Source of the DNA: Pseudoscleropodium purum
Lineage: Eukaryota > Streptophyta > Bryopsida > Hypnales > Brachytheciaceae
Direction: 5' to 3'
Length of the DNA: 64,000 bases
Assembly (NCBI GenBank): GCA_963969395.1
Contig: OZ017803.1
Coordinates: 20,894,001 to 20,958,000 of the forward strand
Both the position numbers and the translations under genes were made by a program. The notes beneath the pieces are model-generated. The model saw nothing but the letters and a program-made list of their open reading frames with translations, was not told where the DNA came from and did no database searches. Positions 61,801 through 64,000 of the stretch are shown here, in pieces; within the stretch, counting starts at the first letter, position 1, and each line of letters starts with the position of its first letter.

Positions 61801-62336
61801 TCATGACAACATCCTTTGCAATTTGTACAAGACAAACATTGAAAGAAATAAAAAAATAAAAAATATGTACTTTGAAGTCCATAAAATCTTATCTAAGATT
61901 TTAGTCTTTCAAATTGAATATAAAGATTAAAAATCATAAAATAGTATGAATTAGAAAAATACAATTAATTTGATTGTCAAAACCAATATTAGAAATTAGA
62001 AATCATATTAATAGTTTTAATGAAATTTCTAAATTTAGTATAGAGAGTGCACTAAATTAAAGCATTCTTTTGATGTAAAATTTTCAATCTTTAGCACTTG
62101 AAGATTTTAATTATTTTTTTGGTAGTCAATCAACCTTTCTCATCCAAATTTTTTTTGTCAAAATTCAATATACATCTATTGTGAACATTTTTCAAGTTCA
62201 TTAAAATAACTTTCCAATGTATTGTCATAAAAGAAATGCATAGTACAAGCATGCCACTTTTGAAGTAATAGTGTAAAACCATGTACAAGCTTAACTTTAG
62301 GGTAGTCAGAGAATAATTTTTGTACACGTGGCATAT
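58846..62336. other. gene-free AT-rich stretch
   Basis: A piece at about 59980-60140 ('gactacatagattgcaa', 'ttgaagttgaa') resembles the middle of the CCCTAAA/TTTAGGG-ended family. Nothing else recognised; open frames of 60-80 codons carry no signature. Confidence 0.4.
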
Positions 62337-62369
62337 CACTATAATAAAATGAGTGTTTTATGACTACAA

Positions 62370-63062
62370 AATATGACTACAATGAGTCACAAAATAGAAA
62401 AATGTGACTCATCCAAAAAACATTGTAAATGAGTGGAATATGACTAGGCTGAGTGATTTACTTTTAATCATATGAGTAGGCAGTTATATTTGTAATCGTA
62501 TCGATTTGGGAATATGAAAAACAATTTTTAGCCATATTTTGCCAACATGGCATATATGTTGATTTTCCTTGGAGGCTTGACATTTTCATGATCTATTCAT
62601 GCAAAAAAAAAATCCTAAATGGAATGTGACTACATAGTGACATTTTGGCTGACATCGAATATGACTACAGTGAGTCATATTTTGAATGACGTGGAATATG
62701 ATTGGTGAGTCGTGTTTTGAGTGACATAAAATATGACTCTAGTGAGTCATATTTTGAGTAATATGAAATATGACTGCAACAAGTCATATTTTTAGTGATA
62801 TGGAATATGACTATAGTGAATCATTTTTTAGGTGATATGAAGTATGATTACAACAAGTCATATTTTGAGTCATGTTTTAAGTGATTTGGAATATGATTGC
62901 AGTGAGTTATATTTTAAGTTATATGGAATATGATTGTAATGAGTCATATTTTGAGTGATATGAAATGTGACTAGGGCGAGTCATATTTTGAATGATATGG
63001 GATATGATTGTAGTGAGTCATATTTTGGTTGATGTAGCATATGGCTATAGTGAGTCATTTTT
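62370..63062. repeat. minisatellite with units of about 37-39 bp
   Basis: About 11 well-kept units between 62624 and 63062, looser ones before that. Each holds ATATGACTAYAGTGAGTCAT followed by ATTTTGAGTGATATGRA. Within a unit ATATGACT and AGTCATAT are inverted. Confidence 0.88.
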
Positions 63063-63598
63063 TTGTTCAAGTTAGTACTAATAGATAGTAGGAAGTAAAA
63101 GCTAAGATATAATAAGAGGCAACAAAAACTAAAACTAAAAACCAATAAGAAGCAAGAATAGGACAAGTTTAGATTCAATAAAAGATAATAATAGGCAAAA
63201 AATAACAAACAATAGAAAATAATGTCTAAAAGACAACAATTAAGTAAGAGTTAAGATTCAACTTAAGGCAAGAATCTTGAAACAACAACCTTGAAGTAAC
63301 AATTTTGAAGCAATAATTAAGAGACAAAAACTAGAAAACAATAAAAAAAAACTAGCAACAACTTCAAAGCAACAACAAACCAACAACAACAAAGAAACAA
63401 CAACTACAAACTTACAAAGCAACAACAAACTAGCAACAACTATGAAACAACTAACAACAACTAAGATGTAAGAAACAACAACAAATTAGTAACAACTAAG
63501 AAACAGCAACTAGAACATCAATAACTAAACAACAACAACAAAAACATAACAATATAACAATTAGAACTTCAAAAAACAAAACAAAAAAAGAAACAAGA

Positions 63599-64000
63599 GT
63601 TAGAAAGTAATAACTAAACAACAATTAAAACACAACAATACAACAATTAGAACTTTAAAAAACAAAAGAAACAAGAAGAAACAAGAGTTAGAAAGTAACA
63701 ACTAAACAACAACAACTACAACACTACAACACAACAACACCACAATTAGAACTTCAAAAAACAAAAGGAGGAAGAAATAAGAGTTAGAAAGTAACAACTA
63801 AACAACAACTACAACACAACAACACAACAATTAGAACTTCAAAAAATAGAAGAAGGAAGAAAAAACAAGTTAGAAAGTAACAACTAAATAACAACAACTA
63901 CAACACAACAACACAACAATTAGAACTTCAAAAAATAGAAGAAGGAAGAAAAAACAAGTTAGAAAGTAACAACTAAATAACAACAACTACAACACAACAA
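63599..64000. repeat. AAC-rich minisatellite, units 86-96 bp
   Basis: Units start GTTAGAAAGTAAYAACTAAA at 63599, 63687, 63783, 63869 and 63958, the last cut by the window end. Each has an (AAC)-rich part, then CAATTAGAACTTCAAAAAA and a GAAGA/GGAAGA tract. The preceding 63240-63598 is simple AAC-rich sequence. Confidence 0.88.

Larger units (their letters stand above)
62337..64000 (+). mobile_element. left end of a CACTA-type transposon, runs off the window
   Basis: Starts CACTATAATAAAATGAG at 62337, preceded by TAT, then a dense array of short inverted units, as expected for the subterminal region of CACTA (En/Spm, CMC) elements where the element's own DNA-binding protein attaches. No transposase frame is present within the window. 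The assignment is inferred. Confidence 0.45.

Overview
This window looks like nuclear DNA of a land plant, most likely a gymnosperm. It is strongly AT-rich and gene-poor, its genes are split by GT-AG introns, it carries a plant sucrose-phosphatase and an A-type (CYP71-clan) cytochrome P450, and most of the rest is decayed mobile DNA. The gymnosperm call is an inference from gene density and P450 type.

Layout. 1-1.3 kb: last exon of a P450 pseudogene (+). 7.3-10.1 kb: its tandem relative, a three-exon P450 open reading frame of about 513 residues (+) that has lost two normally conserved catalytic features. 14.1-16.5 kb: a six-exon unidentified gene (-), GC-richer than its surroundings, with two introns whose phases do not agree. 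17.2-18.9 kb: a 0.9 kb tandem duplication upstream of that gene. 45.4-49.6 kb: a complete eight-exon sucrose-phosphatase gene (-), about 500 residues, with all four HAD motifs and a long N-terminal extension; a 120-bp duplication lies just upstream. 50.9-52.4 kb: a decayed pogo/Tigger-like transposase (-).

Between the genes runs a family of about 920-bp repeats whose ends carry CCCTAAA and TTTAGGG in inverted orientation. Full-length copies are at 19.8, 30.8, 31.7 and 42.6 kb, with diverged or partial ones at 4.7, 11.2, 22.4 and perhaps 59.9 kb. Two of them abut head to head and form a 1.86 kb foldback centred on a 20-bp perfect palindrome. Smaller foldback elements lie at 32.7, 34.2, 41.2 and 58.5 kb. 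The one at 32.7 kb has CACTA-type ends and a 3-bp target duplication. The right end of the window (62.3 kb onward) looks like the left end of a larger CACTA-type transposon: a CACTA terminus, then a dense array of TGACTNNNGTGAGTCA-like units, then an AAC-rich minisatellite running off the window.

Only the sucrose-phosphatase (sucrose synthesis) and the P450 (specialised metabolism by family) have an assignable role, and nothing shows that they work together. No rRNA, tRNA, CRISPR or organellar genes were seen.
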